The notes under the pieces were generated by a model that had not been told where the DNA came from, ran no database searches, and saw only the letters and a list, made by a program, of their open reading frames with translations. From assembly GCF_024622505.1 (NCBI RefSeq), contig NZ_JANKAS010000006.1, positions 62,001 through 126,000 on the forward strand: a stretch of 64,000 bases of DNA, given 5' to 3'. Position numbers and translations under genes: made by a program. Shown piece after piece: positions 1-8,785 of the stretch (the first letter of the stretch is position 1; every line of letters begins with the position of its first letter). The stretch comes from Irregularibacter muris. GTDB taxonomy: Bacteria > Bacillota > Clostridia > Eubacteriales > Garciellaceae.

Positions 1-271
1 GAAGAGCCCATCCCTTCATTTGCTCATCTGTTCCAGCGGTAGTGACATAATCAATCCAAGGATCAGTTTTATTTGTAACATACTGTCCTTCTAATAAAAT
101 CATTCCAACTCCGCCACGAGCTCTAGCTCTATAGTATTCAATTTGCTTTTCATTTGGAAAACCATTACGAGCTTCTGAGAAAGTTCCCATTGGAGCCATT
201 ACAATACGATTTTTAAGATCCATACCGTTGATCCTAAATCTTGAAAAAAGATGTGGATAGTTTTTATTCAT
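1..271 (-). CDS. Old Yellow Enzyme-type NADH:flavin oxidoreductase, N-terminal fragment
   Basis: The first 90 codons of a gene that runs off the left edge of the window. The protein begins MNKNYPHLFSRFRINGMDLKN and continues with RIVMAPMGTF and a YYRARARGGVGMI segment. This is the opening of the FMN-binding TIM barrel of the OYE/2,4-dienoyl-CoA reductase family (BaiC/BaiH, FadH-like), which reduces activated C=C bonds with NAD(P)H. The ATG at 271-269 follows an AGGAGG ribosome site at about 279-284. The gene is divergent from the PucR-type regulator at 552, which makes it a plausible target of that regulator (inference). The C-terminal iron-sulfur and NAD domains, which separate the subfamilies, lie outside the window, so the substrate cannot be called. 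Confidence 0.88.
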   Translation of the reverse strand, partial: MNKNYPHLFSRFRINGMDLKNRIVMAPMGTFSEARNGFPNEKQIEYYRARARGGVGMILLEGQYVTNKTDPWIDYVTTAGTDEQMKGWAL

Positions 272-551
272 AATACTGTTTTCCTCCTTTAATTGAATGT
301 AAATGGGTTTATTTCAAAAATCAAAATCCTATCTACATTCAGTATATTTGTTTGTTAATTAACACACAATGTGCAGATGCCTAAACTTTGAAATGGATTT
401 TGGAGGTTTTGTACAAATCGATTGATTAACTTCTTGGGACATAAAGGTCCTTAGTGAGCATTGACAAGTGATCATCCTCAAAAGTATACTTAGTGCAACG
501 AAGTAAATTATTTTAGATTTTTAATGCTAATCTTAATGGAGGTTATGTATT

Positions 552-1784
552 ATGGATTTAAAAGAAATATATGTTAGAATGTTTAACGGGATTAAATCAG
601 GAGGAGTTGAATCTGTATTGCAAGCAGCTTATGAAGTATTTAATATGCCTGTAGCTGTGTGTGATGCCTCTTTTGAAATGTTGGCTAAAAATTACCCACC
701 TACCCCTCAGGATGATGCTTGCTGGGATATCCCTTTAGAAGAGCAAAAGGTACCATTGGAAATTGTGCAGATCTTTCAACAACATAACCTTATAGATATT
801 GTGAATAAATCTCCTGGCAAGTCTATTCATTTGAATTGGGGATGGTTTAAGGATCATCCACGTCTAACAACCTCTATCCTTATTGACAATAATATAATAG
901 GATATCTGGCGGTTTTATGTCCAATGGAAAAATATGAGTCTTGGCATGATGATGCGCTGCAGATTGTTGCTGATTCCATGGGAATTGTTCTAGAAAAGCA
1001 AGGGATTCTTAACAAAGGATCCAATATTATACTGCAATCCTTTGCCCGGGATTTAATCATGGGCAATATAAAAACTCAATTGGATTTTAAAAAATGGTTG
1101 ACCCTTGCAGAATTAAACATAAAAGAAAGCTATGTCATACTGGCCATAGCTCCCTCTAGTATGGATAGGGAAGATTCATTTGCTTATTTTGAAAGGCAGT
1201 TGAAGTACAAAGAATCCTCCCTTTTGACCTATGCATCTAATGGTATTTTATATGTTTTTTTATATAACTTAAGTAATCATGGAGTTTCAGAGAGCACTTT
1301 GAAGAATATTTCAGAATTGATAAAATCCTTAGATCTCATTTGCGGAATGAGTTACACTTTTTCCGATATAAAGAATATTTTCTTATATCGGGAACAAGCA
1401 TTGGCTGCCCTTCAAACAGGGAGAAAGATTGACCCTCAAAAGAATATTTATCATTATAGCTATTACGCCTTAAAAGCTATTTTACTTTCCTCATTTGACA
1501 AAATCCAACCACAAAATTGTATTCATCCAGCATTATATTTGTTGAAAGACTATGACAAAGAAAATAATACTACCTATTTTGAAACCCTAAGAATTTATAT
1601 GATTAATCAACAAAGTGCCAGTATTGTTTGTGATAAATTGCATATTCATCGCAATACACTTAGGTATAGACTAAAAAAAGTAGAAGAGATCACTAATATT
1701 AATATTCAGGATAATTCTATTTACTCATACTTGCTTGTAAGCTTTCAGGTATTGGATCTTATAGAAAAATTGGAACAAAATTAA
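552..1784 (+). CDS. PucR/CdaR-type transcriptional regulator
   Basis: A 410-residue regulator. The C-terminal 60 residues carry the PucR-family helix-turn-helix, recognisable from QQSASIVCDKLHIHRNTLRYRLKK split over the helices, with the typical HRNTLRYR recognition segment. The N-terminal part (about residues 20-160) looks like a ligand-sensing region with a GAF-like alternation but no motif I can name, and the middle resembles the GGDEF-derived CdaR region (SYYALKAILLSS near residue 300). An ATG at 552 follows GGAGG at 539-543. It is divergent from the OYE gene, with 280 bases between the two starts, the usual arrangement of a local activator and its target. PucR proteins control purine, sugar-acid and amino-acid catabolism; the effector here is unknown. 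Confidence 0.85.
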   Translation: MDLKEIYVRMFNGIKSGGVESVLQAAYEVFNMPVAVCDASFEMLAKNYPPTPQDDACWDIPLEEQKVPLEIVQIFQQHNLIDIVNKSPGKSIHLNWGWFKDHPRLTTSILIDNNIIGYLAVLCPMEKYESWHDDALQIVADSMGIVLEKQGILNKGSNIILQSFARDLIMGNIKTQLDFKKWLTLAELNIKESYVILAIAPSSMDREDSFAYFERQLKYKESSLLTYASNGILYVFLYNLSNHGVSESTLKNISELIKSLDLICGMSYTFSDIKNIFLYREQALAALQTGRKIDPQKNIYHYSYYALKAILLSSFDKIQPQNCIHPALYLLKDYDKENNTTYFETLRIYMINQQSASIVCDKLHIHRNTLRYRLKKVEEITNINIQDNSIYSYLLVSFQVLDLIEKLEQN

Positions 1785-1969
1785 TAAGAGTAAGTTATAG
1801 AGTTGTAGGTAAAAATGTCTTAACAAACGGCTAATACAGAGATGTAGAACTTTACCATATGACATGAAACAACCGACCCCATGTGTTCTCTTGGCAAAAG
1901 TAAGTTTAGTTTAAGTCATAGTTATAGAACTATATGACTATTGAATAGTTAATTATGGGGGAATGAATA

Positions 1970-2368
1970 ATGAGAAAACTTAGGAAGAAAATATTAGTTA
2001 TATCAGCGTTATTCATAGTGTTATTACTCACAGGCTGTAATAATGAAGTTGCCTACTCTGAAAATTTTGAAGGAATTCCAATTTATCCTGGAATGCAGTT
2101 ATTAGAGATGTTGGATTCAGAAGAAATGGTAAGCGAGAAATATATAGATTTTGATTTTAAGGGTAATCTTGACAAAGTCAAAACATATTTTCATAAGAAT
2201 ATCAACCAAGAAATATGGGAGATTGTTGAAGCAAAGGAAGTTGTCCATAATTCTACAATCGACAAACAATACAACTATCAATTAGAAAATGACAATGAAA
2301 AGGCAAGTGTTATGTTCATTAAGGGAAAAGATAAAACGCTTATTATAGACTTAATAAAAGGTAAATAA
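1970..2368 (+). CDS. small lipoprotein of unknown function
   Basis: A 132-residue protein with a lipoprotein signal peptide: positive residues RKLRKK, a hydrophobic run, then the lipobox LLTGC with the acylated Cys at about residue 23. The mature part is about 110 residues, mixed charge, with an IPIYPG segment followed by alternating strands and a helix (FDFKGNLDKVKTYFHKN), so it looks like a small alpha/beta sensor or binding domain. It is predicted to sit on the outer face of the membrane. The ATG at 1970 follows GGGGGAA at about 1957-1963. It stands alone between the PucR gene and a strong terminator. I do not recognise the family. Confidence 0.72.
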   Translation: MRKLRKKILVISALFIVLLLTGCNNEVAYSENFEGIPIYPGMQLLEMLDSEEMVSEKYIDFDFKGNLDKVKTYFHKNINQEIWEIVEAKEVVHNSTIDKQYNYQLENDNEKASVMFIKGKDKTLIIDLIKGK

Positions 2369-2382
2369 CATTTATCAATATC

Positions 2383-2424
2383 TAAGCCTCCAACTTATAT
2401 AAGTTGGAGGCTTAAATGTTTTTG
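2383..2424 (+). terminator. intrinsic terminator after the lipoprotein gene
   Basis: A perfect 16+16 base inverted repeat at 2383-2414 (left arm TAAGCCTCCAACTTAT) followed by a T-rich stretch. It lies 15 bases after the stop codon at 2368. Confidence 0.85.
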
Positions 2425-2495
2425 CTTTAGCTTTAGGTAGGGGAGAGTTTTCATCTAAAGTCTTAATGTTCAATTTTAACTGGAGGAGTTCATTA

Positions 2496-2894
2496 TTATA
2501 TCTTCTTTAACCTTGCAATTTCATTCCAGTTACTACTGGTTATAATCTCAACATTGGTTAAATTTTTTCTTAGGTCCTCAATAGATTCTTTTAACTCTAA
2601 ATGTCTATTGGCATTTTTGGGATCCATATCCTCAACTAAAGCTTTTATCTGCCTTTGTCCAGATTCTAGATGGTCAAAACGATTATTGGCTTCTTTTCTA
2701 AAAATTTTCAACTCATTTTCTGTACCCTGGAACCTATCCTCCAATCTTTGGAACTTATTGTCCAATCCTTGGAACCTATTCTCCAAACCTTGGAACTTAT
2801 CCTCCAATCCCTGGAAACTATCTTCCATTTTGTCGAATTTAGAATTCATTTGATTCATCAAGTTTTCTAAAAACTCTTTTGTTTCTTTATCCAT
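2496..2894 (-). CDS. heptad-repeat coiled-coil protein
   Basis: A 132-residue soluble protein made almost wholly of coiled coil. Residues about 20-60 contain consecutive seven-residue units of the pattern FQGLEDK / FQGLENR / FQGLDNK / FQRLEDR / FQGTENE, with F and L in the a/d positions, so it should form a parallel helical bundle. There is no signal peptide or membrane segment. I chose the ATG at 2894 (MDKETKEFLENL) because GGGGGG lies 6 bases upstream; an upstream ATG at 2936 has no ribosome site. Similar short proteins of this kind occur in clostridial genomes without known function. The repeated heptads are also visible as a 21-bp repeat in the DNA. Confidence 0.65.
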   Translation of the reverse strand: MDKETKEFLENLMNQMNSKFDKMEDSFQGLEDKFQGLENRFQGLDNKFQRLEDRFQGTENELKIFRKEANNRFDHLESGQRQIKALVEDMDPKNANRHLELKESIEDLRKNLTNVEIITSSNWNEIARLKKI

Positions 2895-3133
2895 TTTCCA
2901 ACCCCCCATAAAATGATTATTCCCCATGTATCTCATTTCTTTACAATAAAATTCTAGATTTAGTCTCTATATATTATCTTAAATCAATAGTAAATCATTT
3001 GAAATAGCCATTTTTATATATCATTTAACTTAGCTTTATTATATATCAACAGATATATTAACTCAATGCTAAAGGAATAATTGCACCCCTTCCATACTTA
3101 TTCCTATGCCCTCTGGCTTATCTCTATATTTAT

Positions 3134-4363
3134 CTATCCCAATTTTATTTGATGATACACTTTTTTCCCCTTACGGATCATGAGGGTGTCTTCTGAAAAG
3201 TCCTCTAGGGTGATATTCTGGTCAATATCCTTTACCCTTTCGTCATTGACATATACTCCACCCTGTTGGATGAGTCTTCGGGCTTCTCCTCTGGAGGAAA
3301 CTAAACTTGCTCTTTGAAGAAGAGAGATAATATCTAATCCTTCTACAAAGTCATCTTTTGAAATTTCGGTGGAGGGAAGGTCGGTAGCATTTGCTTCATG
3401 GCCGAATAAGGATTTGGCAGCTTGGTCAGCTTTCCTGGCTTCCTCTTCTCCATGAACTAATTTGGTCACTTCAAAGGCCAATACTTCCTTGGCTTTATTA
3501 ATTTCTGCTCCTTCTAAGGAACCTAAACGCTTTACCTCTTCCATAGGCAAGAAGGTTAGAAGAGCCAAACATTTTTCTACATCTGCATCATCTACATTTC
3601 TCCAGTATTGGTAGAACTCATAGGGAGTGGTTTTATTGGCATCCAACCAAATAGCCCCAGATTGGGTTTTACCCATTTTTTTGCCTTCGCTGGTGGTCAG
3701 TAGGGAGAAAGTCATTCCATAGACTTGGGCAGATTCGACCCGTCTCACTAAATCCACTCCACTGATGATGTTGGACCACTGGTCATTACCGCCTAATTGT
3801 AATTTGCAATTTTCCCTTCTATATAACTCCAAAAAATCATAGGATTGCATAAGCATATAGTTAAATTCAATAAAGGATAGGCCCTTTTCCATTCTACTTT
3901 TGAAGCATTCTGCAGTCAGCATTCTATTGACAGAGAAATGCACCCCGACGTCCCTTAAAAAGGGAATGTAGGTTAAATCCATTAACCAGTCAGCGTTGTT
4001 GACCATAATAGCCTTATCTTCAGAGGAGAAGTCTACTAATCGAGAAAATTGATCTTTAAAAGCATCTCCATTTTTCTTGATTTGCTCGGGAGTGAGCATT
4101 TGTCTCATATCAGTACGGCCAGAGGGATCTCCTACCATGGCTGTACCTCCGCCGATTAATGCGATAGGACGATGCCCTGCTTTTTGCATATGGGCCATGA
4201 CCATGAGTTGTACAAAGTGACCGACATGTAGGCTATCTCCGGTAGGGTCAAAACCCACATAGAAAGTGATAGATTCCTTTCCTAATAGTTCTCTTATCTC
4301 TTCTTCATGGGTTGATTGTTCTATATAACCCCTTTCAGAAAGAGTATCGAATACATTTTTCAT
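3134..4363 (-). CDS. tyrS: tyrosyl-tRNA synthetase
   Basis: Class I aminoacyl-tRNA synthetase that charges tRNA-Tyr. From the start [16 protein letters not shown] the protein is 409 residues, the usual bacterial length. It shows the TyrRS landmarks: [16 protein letters not shown] (HIGH-type motif), GGNDQWSNI, and KMGKTQSG (KMSKS-type loop with K-M-G-K), then a C-terminal S4 RNA-binding domain ([17 protein letters not shown]). The ATG at 4363 follows AGGAGG at 4374-4379; a longer in-frame ATG at 4390 lies upstream of this ribosome site and is not used in my call. The gene is controlled by the T-box leader directly upstream. Confidence 0.97.
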   Translation of the reverse strand: MKNVFDTLSERGYIEQSTHEEEIRELLGKESITFYVGFDPTGDSLHVGHFVQLMVMAHMQKAGHRPIALIGGGTAMVGDPSGRTDMRQMLTPEQIKKNGDAFKDQFSRLVDFSSEDKAIMVNNADWLMDLTYIPFLRDVGVHFSVNRMLTAECFKSRMEKGLSFIEFNYMLMQSYDFLELYRRENCKLQLGGNDQWSNIISGVDLVRRVESAQVYGMTFSLLTTSEGKKMGKTQSGAIWLDANKTTPYEFYQYWRNVDDADVEKCLALLTFLPMEEVKRLGSLEGAEINKAKEVLAFEVTKLVHGEEEARKADQAAKSLFGHEANATDLPSTEISKDDFVEGLDIISLLQRASLVSSRGEARRLIQQGGVYVNDERVKDIDQNITLEDFSEDTLMIRKGKKVYHQIKLG

Positions 4364-4392
4364 AATCAAATACCTCCTAAATTTATTCAAAT

Positions 4393-4634
4393 AAAAAGGC
4401 CACCTCTATCCATAAGGACGAGATCGCCGTGGTACCACCTTAATTTACATCTAAAATATCTAGATGTCTTTATCCATGTAACGAATGGGGGTCGGGAAAA
4501 ATCCATACTCCAGAGGCGTAATTGGCTATTTATGTGCTGCAGCTCTTTCACCAGCCGAACTGCTCTCTACATTGTAACCATAAATAACTACTAAAACTCC
4601 TTCATCATACATATCAATATTTAATATTAATCTT
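4393..4634 (-). promoter_or_regulatory. tyrosine T-box leader of tyrS
   Basis: On the minus strand the leader contains the conserved T-box AAGGTGGTACCACGG (4442-4427), which base-pairs with the free CCA end of uncharged tRNA, preceded by a stem I region with the AGAGAG and GGCTGGTGAAAGAGC elements (about 4570-4545). A TAC triplet at 4520-4518, followed by G, sits where the specifier codon is expected and fits tyrosine. The competing terminator ends in a T run at 4397-4393. Uncharged tRNA-Tyr should therefore increase tyrS transcription. The T-box motif is seen directly; the specifier assignment is my reading of the fold. Confidence 0.92.
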
Positions 4635-4640
4635 TACAGA

Positions 4641-4669
4641 ATTGTATCAGAATATACTATTTTTGACAA
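4641..4669 (-). promoter_or_regulatory. sigma-A-like promoter of the tyrS T-box transcript
   Basis: Read on the minus strand: -35 TTGTCA (4669-4664), 17-base spacer, -10 TACAAT (4646-4641). This would start the transcript near 4634, just ahead of stem I. Confidence 0.65.
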
Positions 4670-4680
4670 GGGGGAGAAAG

Positions 4681-6159
4681 ATGTTTCAAAGAAGTAGCGG
4701 AATTTTAATGCCGATTACCGCCTTGCCTAGCCTCTATGGCATTGGGACCCTAGGAAAGGAGGCCTATGAATTTATAGATTTTCTTAATCGAGGAGGGCAG
4801 AGCTATTGGCAGATACTTCCCCTAGGTCCTACAGCCTTTGGGGACTCTCCATATCAATCCTTTTCTAGTTTTGCAGGCAATCCCTATTTGCTTGATCTAG
4901 ATTTATTACGTAAAGAGGATCTTTTAAAAAAGGAGGAGTTTCAGGAGATAGACTTTGGAAGGAACAGAGAAAGGGTAGATTATCAAAAAATATTTTTGAA
5001 TAAGATTCCCCTATTTAAAAAGGCATTCCAAAGGGGGAAGGCAATTTATTCAAGGGAAATAAAACAATTTGTAGAGGAAAATAGTTACTGGGTGAAGGAT
5101 TATGCCCTTTATATGACATTAAAATTTCAATATGAACTAAAGCCGTGGAAAGACTGGCCCAAAGATATAGCCAAAAGAAACCCTCGGGTTGTGAAATACC
5201 TCGAAAAAGAATTAAAAGAAGAAATAGATTATTGGATATTTTTGCAATATATCTTTTTAAAACAATGGGGAGATATCAAGAAATACGCCAGTGAAAAGGA
5301 CATAAAGATTATCGGAGATATTCCCATATATGTGGCAGAGGATAGTGTAGATACTTGGATAAACCCAGAAATATTCTTATTGGATGATGACAATCTACCC
5401 CTTAAAGTAGCCGGTTGTCCCCCGGATGCTTTTTCCTCTACCGGTCAGTTATGGGGCAATCCCCTATATCGTTGGGATGTATTAGAGAAAAGCAATTTCC
5501 ATTGGTGGATAAATAGAATAAAGAGACATTTTTTCCTTTATGATGTTCTTCGTATTGACCATTTTAGAGGCTTTGAAAGCTATTGGGCAATTCCCTATGG
5601 AGAAAAAACAGCTCAAAGAGGGCAATGGCAAAAGGGCCCGGACCTTAAACTGTTTCACGCCATTGAGCAGTCTTTAGGGCAGGTAAAGATTATTGCCGAG
5701 GACTTAGGAGACTTATCTCCAGAGGTCATTGAAATGAGAGAATCTTTGGGCTACCCAGGTATGAAGGTCTTACAATTTGCCTTTGATGGCAATCAGCAAA
5801 ATCCATACTTACCCCATCATTATGATAAAAACTCTGTGGTCTATACAGGCACCCATGATAATGACACCATCATAGGATGGTTAGAAAAAGGAACGCCCAA
5901 AGAAATAAAGATGGCCAAGAAATATTTAAATTTAAATAACCAAGAAAGATATCACTGGGATTTTATCCGAGGGGCATGGAGTTCGGTAGCTGATCTTGCC
6001 ATCGCCCCCATGCAAGACTTTTTAGGTTTAGACAGTGGAGGGAGAATGAATATCCCTTCCACCACTCAAGGGAATTGGCAGTGGAGGGCAAAAAAAGAGG
6101 ACTTAGGACCAGAGTTGGCAGAAAGCATAAGAAAGCTAACAAGACTTTATGGAAGGTAA
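4681..6159 (+). CDS. malQ: 4-alpha-glucanotransferase (amylomaltase)
   Basis: GH77 enzyme of 492 residues that moves maltodextrin segments between chains and releases glucose. Family landmarks: FQRSSGILMPITALPS near the start, DIPIYVAEDSVDTW, VLRIDHFRG (nucleophile Asp), IIAEDLG (acid/base Glu) and YTGTHDNDT. The ATG at 4681 follows GGGGGAG at 4671-4677; an in-frame ATG at 4642 lacks a ribosome site. It is the first gene of the glycogen operon and lies 9 bases before glgP, so the two are probably translated together to process the short dextrins that phosphorylase leaves. Confidence 0.96.
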   Translation: MFQRSSGILMPITALPSLYGIGTLGKEAYEFIDFLNRGGQSYWQILPLGPTAFGDSPYQSFSSFAGNPYLLDLDLLRKEDLLKKEEFQEIDFGRNRERVDYQKIFLNKIPLFKKAFQRGKAIYSREIKQFVEENSYWVKDYALYMTLKFQYELKPWKDWPKDIAKRNPRVVKYLEKELKEEIDYWIFLQYIFLKQWGDIKKYASEKDIKIIGDIPIYVAEDSVDTWINPEIFLLDDDNLPLKVAGCPPDAFSSTGQLWGNPLYRWDVLEKSNFHWWINRIKRHFFLYDVLRIDHFRGFESYWAIPYGEKTAQRGQWQKGPDLKLFHAIEQSLGQVKIIAEDLGDLSPEVIEMRESLGYPGMKVLQFAFDGNQQNPYLPHHYDKNSVVYTGTHDNDTIIGWLEKGTPKEIKMAKKYLNLNNQERYHWDFIRGAWSSVADLAIAPMQDFLGLDSGGRMNIPSTTQGNWQWRAKKEDLGPELAESIRKLTRLYGR

Positions 6160-6168
6160 GGTGAAAAA

Positions 6169-8541
6169 ATGTTTAACAAAGAGGAATTTATAAAAAGCAT
6201 GGAAATTATACTCAGAGCAGAAAAAGCAAAAACCTTAGATGAAGCCGAGGAGCAGGAAAGGTGGAATGCCCTTTCCAAGACGATTATCCACATGATTACC
6301 CCAAGGTGGAAGGAGACTACAGAAAACTACCACAGGTCAAAACAAGCCTACTATTTTTCTGCTGAGTTTCTCATGGGTAGAGCATTGAGCAATAACCTAA
6401 TGAATTTGGGCATTGATGACAAAGTCAGAAAAAGCCTAAGGGAATTAAATATAGATCTAAATAAACTTGAGAGGATAGAGGAGGATGCTGGTTTAGGAAA
6501 TGGAGGCCTGGGGAGATTAGCCGCCTGCTTTATGGACTCTAGTGCTACCTTAAATCTTCCAGTTACAGGCTATGGAATACGATATCGCTATGGGATATTC
6601 AAGCAAAGATTTGAAGAAGGATTTCAAGTAGAAGAAGGGGATAATTGGATGAGATATGGAGATCCCTGGTCTATTAGACGGGAAGAAGAGAGTGTTATGG
6701 TCAGTTTCCATGGACAACAGGTAAAGGCTATCCCCTACGATACTCCTATTATAGGCTATCAAACGAAGAGCATAAATACCCTCCGTCTATGGCAGGCAGA
6801 GGCCACAGAAGAATTTAATTATCCCTTATTTAATCAGCAGCAATATGATGAGGCAGTAAGGAAAAAAAACAGGGCAGAGGATATATCCAAAGTATTGTAT
6901 CCCAATGATTCCAACACAGAGGGAAAAAAGTTGCGACTCAAACAGCAATACTTTTTTGTATCGGCTTCTCTGCAGGATTTAGTCAGTAAATATCGGGAAA
7001 AGTTCGGGGAAAACTTTGAACACTTCTCTAGGGATCATGCCATTCAACTGAATGATACCCATCCGGTTGTGGCTATTCCAGAACTCATGCGAATTCTTCT
7101 AGATGAGTTGCATATGCCCTGGAAAAAAGCATGGAAAATAGTTGTAGAGACCTTTTCTTATACCAATCATACTACCCTAGCGGAGGCTTTAGAAAAATGG
7201 GATATCGGATTATTTAGCCAAATTCTTCCGAGAATATATGAAATTGTAGTGGAAATTCATAGACGTTTTGAAGAAGAACTGATCTCTTTAGGCTATTCCC
7301 AGGAAGGGGTACAACCTATGAGAATTATTTGTCATGGGCAAATCCACATGGCCTGGTTAGCTATAGTAGGCAGTCACACCGTCAATGGAGTAGCTCAGAT
7401 TCATACAGAAATACTTAAAAATCGTGAGTTAAGGCATTGGTATAAATTATATCCCCAGAAGTTTCAAAACAAAACCAATGGGATTACTCCAAGACGTTGG
7501 TTGGCCCTATGTAATAGGGAATTGGCCAGCCTAATTACAGAACTTTTGGGAGATGAGGGATGGATTGTTGATCTCAAGAGAATAAAGAAGCTAGAAAAAT
7601 ATGCTCAAGATCCAAGGGTGCTCAAGAGATTTTTGGAGATTAAACAATGGAAGAAAAAGCAGTTGGCAGAGTATATTGAAAAAAGAGAGGGAATAGTCCT
7701 AGACACCCAATCTATTTTTGATATCCAGATAAAAAGATTGCATGAATATAAAAGACAATTATTAAAGGCTTTTCATATTTTAGATTTGTATTTTCAACTT
7801 AAAGAAAACCCTGAAAAGGAGATTCCCCCTATCACCTTTATCTTTGGAGCCAAAGCCGCTCCAGGCTATTATATTGCCAAGGGAATTATTAAATACATGA
7901 ATGAAATAGCGAAACTCATTAATGGAGATGAAGAGATTGAAGGCAAGTTAAAGGTAGTATTTGTGGAAAATTATAATGTTTCCTATGGGGAATACCTATT
8001 TCCTGGGGCAGACCTGTCAGAGCAAATTTCTACGGCAGGAAAGGAGGCTTCAGGAACAGGAAATATGAAGTTTATGCTCAATGGAGCTCCTACCCTAGGC
8101 ACCTATGATGGGGCCAATGTAGAAATCATCCAAGAAGCGGGAAAAGAAAACAACTATATTTTTGGAGCCACAGTAGAGGAGTTAGAGATCTTAGGGCACC
8201 ACTATAACCCAAAAGAATATTATAAGACTGTACCAGGATTAAAAAGAGTGATGGACACCCTTATTGATGGCACCTTTGATGACGGAGGAACGGGAATGTT
8301 CCAAGAAATATATAAATCTTTGTTGGAGGGAGCCCATTGGCAAATAGCAGATCAGTATTTTATCTTAAAGGATTTTGAAGACTATCGGCAGGTTTATCAA
8401 AGAGTCTTGGAAGAGTATCAAGATAGGATATTGTGGGCAAAAAAATGCTGGATGAATATTTGTAATGCAGGAAAATTTAGTAGCGATCGTACTGTCCAAG
8501 AATATGCTAAAGAAATATGGCATATAAAAAAACAAAATTAA
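6169..8541 (+). CDS. glgP: glycogen/maltodextrin phosphorylase
   Basis: GT35 phosphorylase, 790 residues, full length for bacterial GlgP. It releases glucose-1-phosphate from non-reducing ends of alpha-1,4-glucan. The pyridoxal-phosphate site EASGTGNMKFMLNGAPT is clear, with the Schiff-base Lys at residue 634. Other family blocks include SAEFLMGRALSNNL, GNGGLGRLAACFMDS and QLNDTHPVVAIPELMR. The mammalian-type phosphorylation and AMP-site N-terminus is absent, as in other bacterial enzymes. ATG at 6169 preceded by AAGGTGAAAA. After its stop come 244 AT-rich bases before glgB, in which I see no gene. Confidence 0.97.
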   Translation: MFNKEEFIKSMEIILRAEKAKTLDEAEEQERWNALSKTIIHMITPRWKETTENYHRSKQAYYFSAEFLMGRALSNNLMNLGIDDKVRKSLRELNIDLNKLERIEEDAGLGNGGLGRLAACFMDSSATLNLPVTGYGIRYRYGIFKQRFEEGFQVEEGDNWMRYGDPWSIRREEESVMVSFHGQQVKAIPYDTPIIGYQTKSINTLRLWQAEATEEFNYPLFNQQQYDEAVRKKNRAEDISKVLYPNDSNTEGKKLRLKQQYFFVSASLQDLVSKYREKFGENFEHFSRDHAIQLNDTHPVVAIPELMRILLDELHMPWKKAWKIVVETFSYTNHTTLAEALEKWDIGLFSQILPRIYEIVVEIHRRFEEELISLGYSQEGVQPMRIICHGQIHMAWLAIVGSHTVNGVAQIHTEILKNRELRHWYKLYPQKFQNKTNGITPRRWLALCNRELASLITELLGDEGWIVDLKRIKKLEKYAQDPRVLKRFLEIKQWKKKQLAEYIEKREGIVLDTQSIFDIQIKRLHEYKRQLLKAFHILDLYFQLKENPEKEIPPITFIFGAKAAPGYYIAKGIIKYMNEIAKLINGDEEIEGKLKVVFVENYNVSYGEYLFPGADLSEQISTAGKEASGTGNMKFMLNGAPTLGTYDGANVEIIQEAGKENNYIFGATVEELEILGHHYNPKEYYKTVPGLKRVMDTLIDGTFDDGGTGMFQEIYKSLLEGAHWQIADQYFILKDFEDYRQVYQRVLEEYQDRILWAKKCWMNICNAGKFSSDRTVQEYAKEIWHIKKQN

Positions 8542-8785
8542 AGTCATAAAAAAACAGAAATGCCCATAGAATGAAAGATAGAAAAAAATAGTGTATACAA
8601 GACCAGGGATAAGGGAAAGGCAAAAGCTAAATCTCAAGATAGGAAAAAAGGAGTAAATAGAAGAAACAAATGGATAATGAGTGCAGGAAGAAACTCCTAT
8701 ATGGTTTTGCTCTATGATGTACAAATAAAAGGAAATCTTTGAGAAGATTTCTAAAAATTGATTTATAAGTAAGGAGATACCTACC

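Noticed and set aside
2720-2840. CRISPR-like repeats on the plus strand
   Set aside because: The units are contiguous 21-bp repeats without spacers and code for heptads of one protein.
4316-4594. A plus-strand frame across the tyrS start and T-box
   Set aside because: It is the complement of the T-box leader and tyrS start; no ribosome site or family match.
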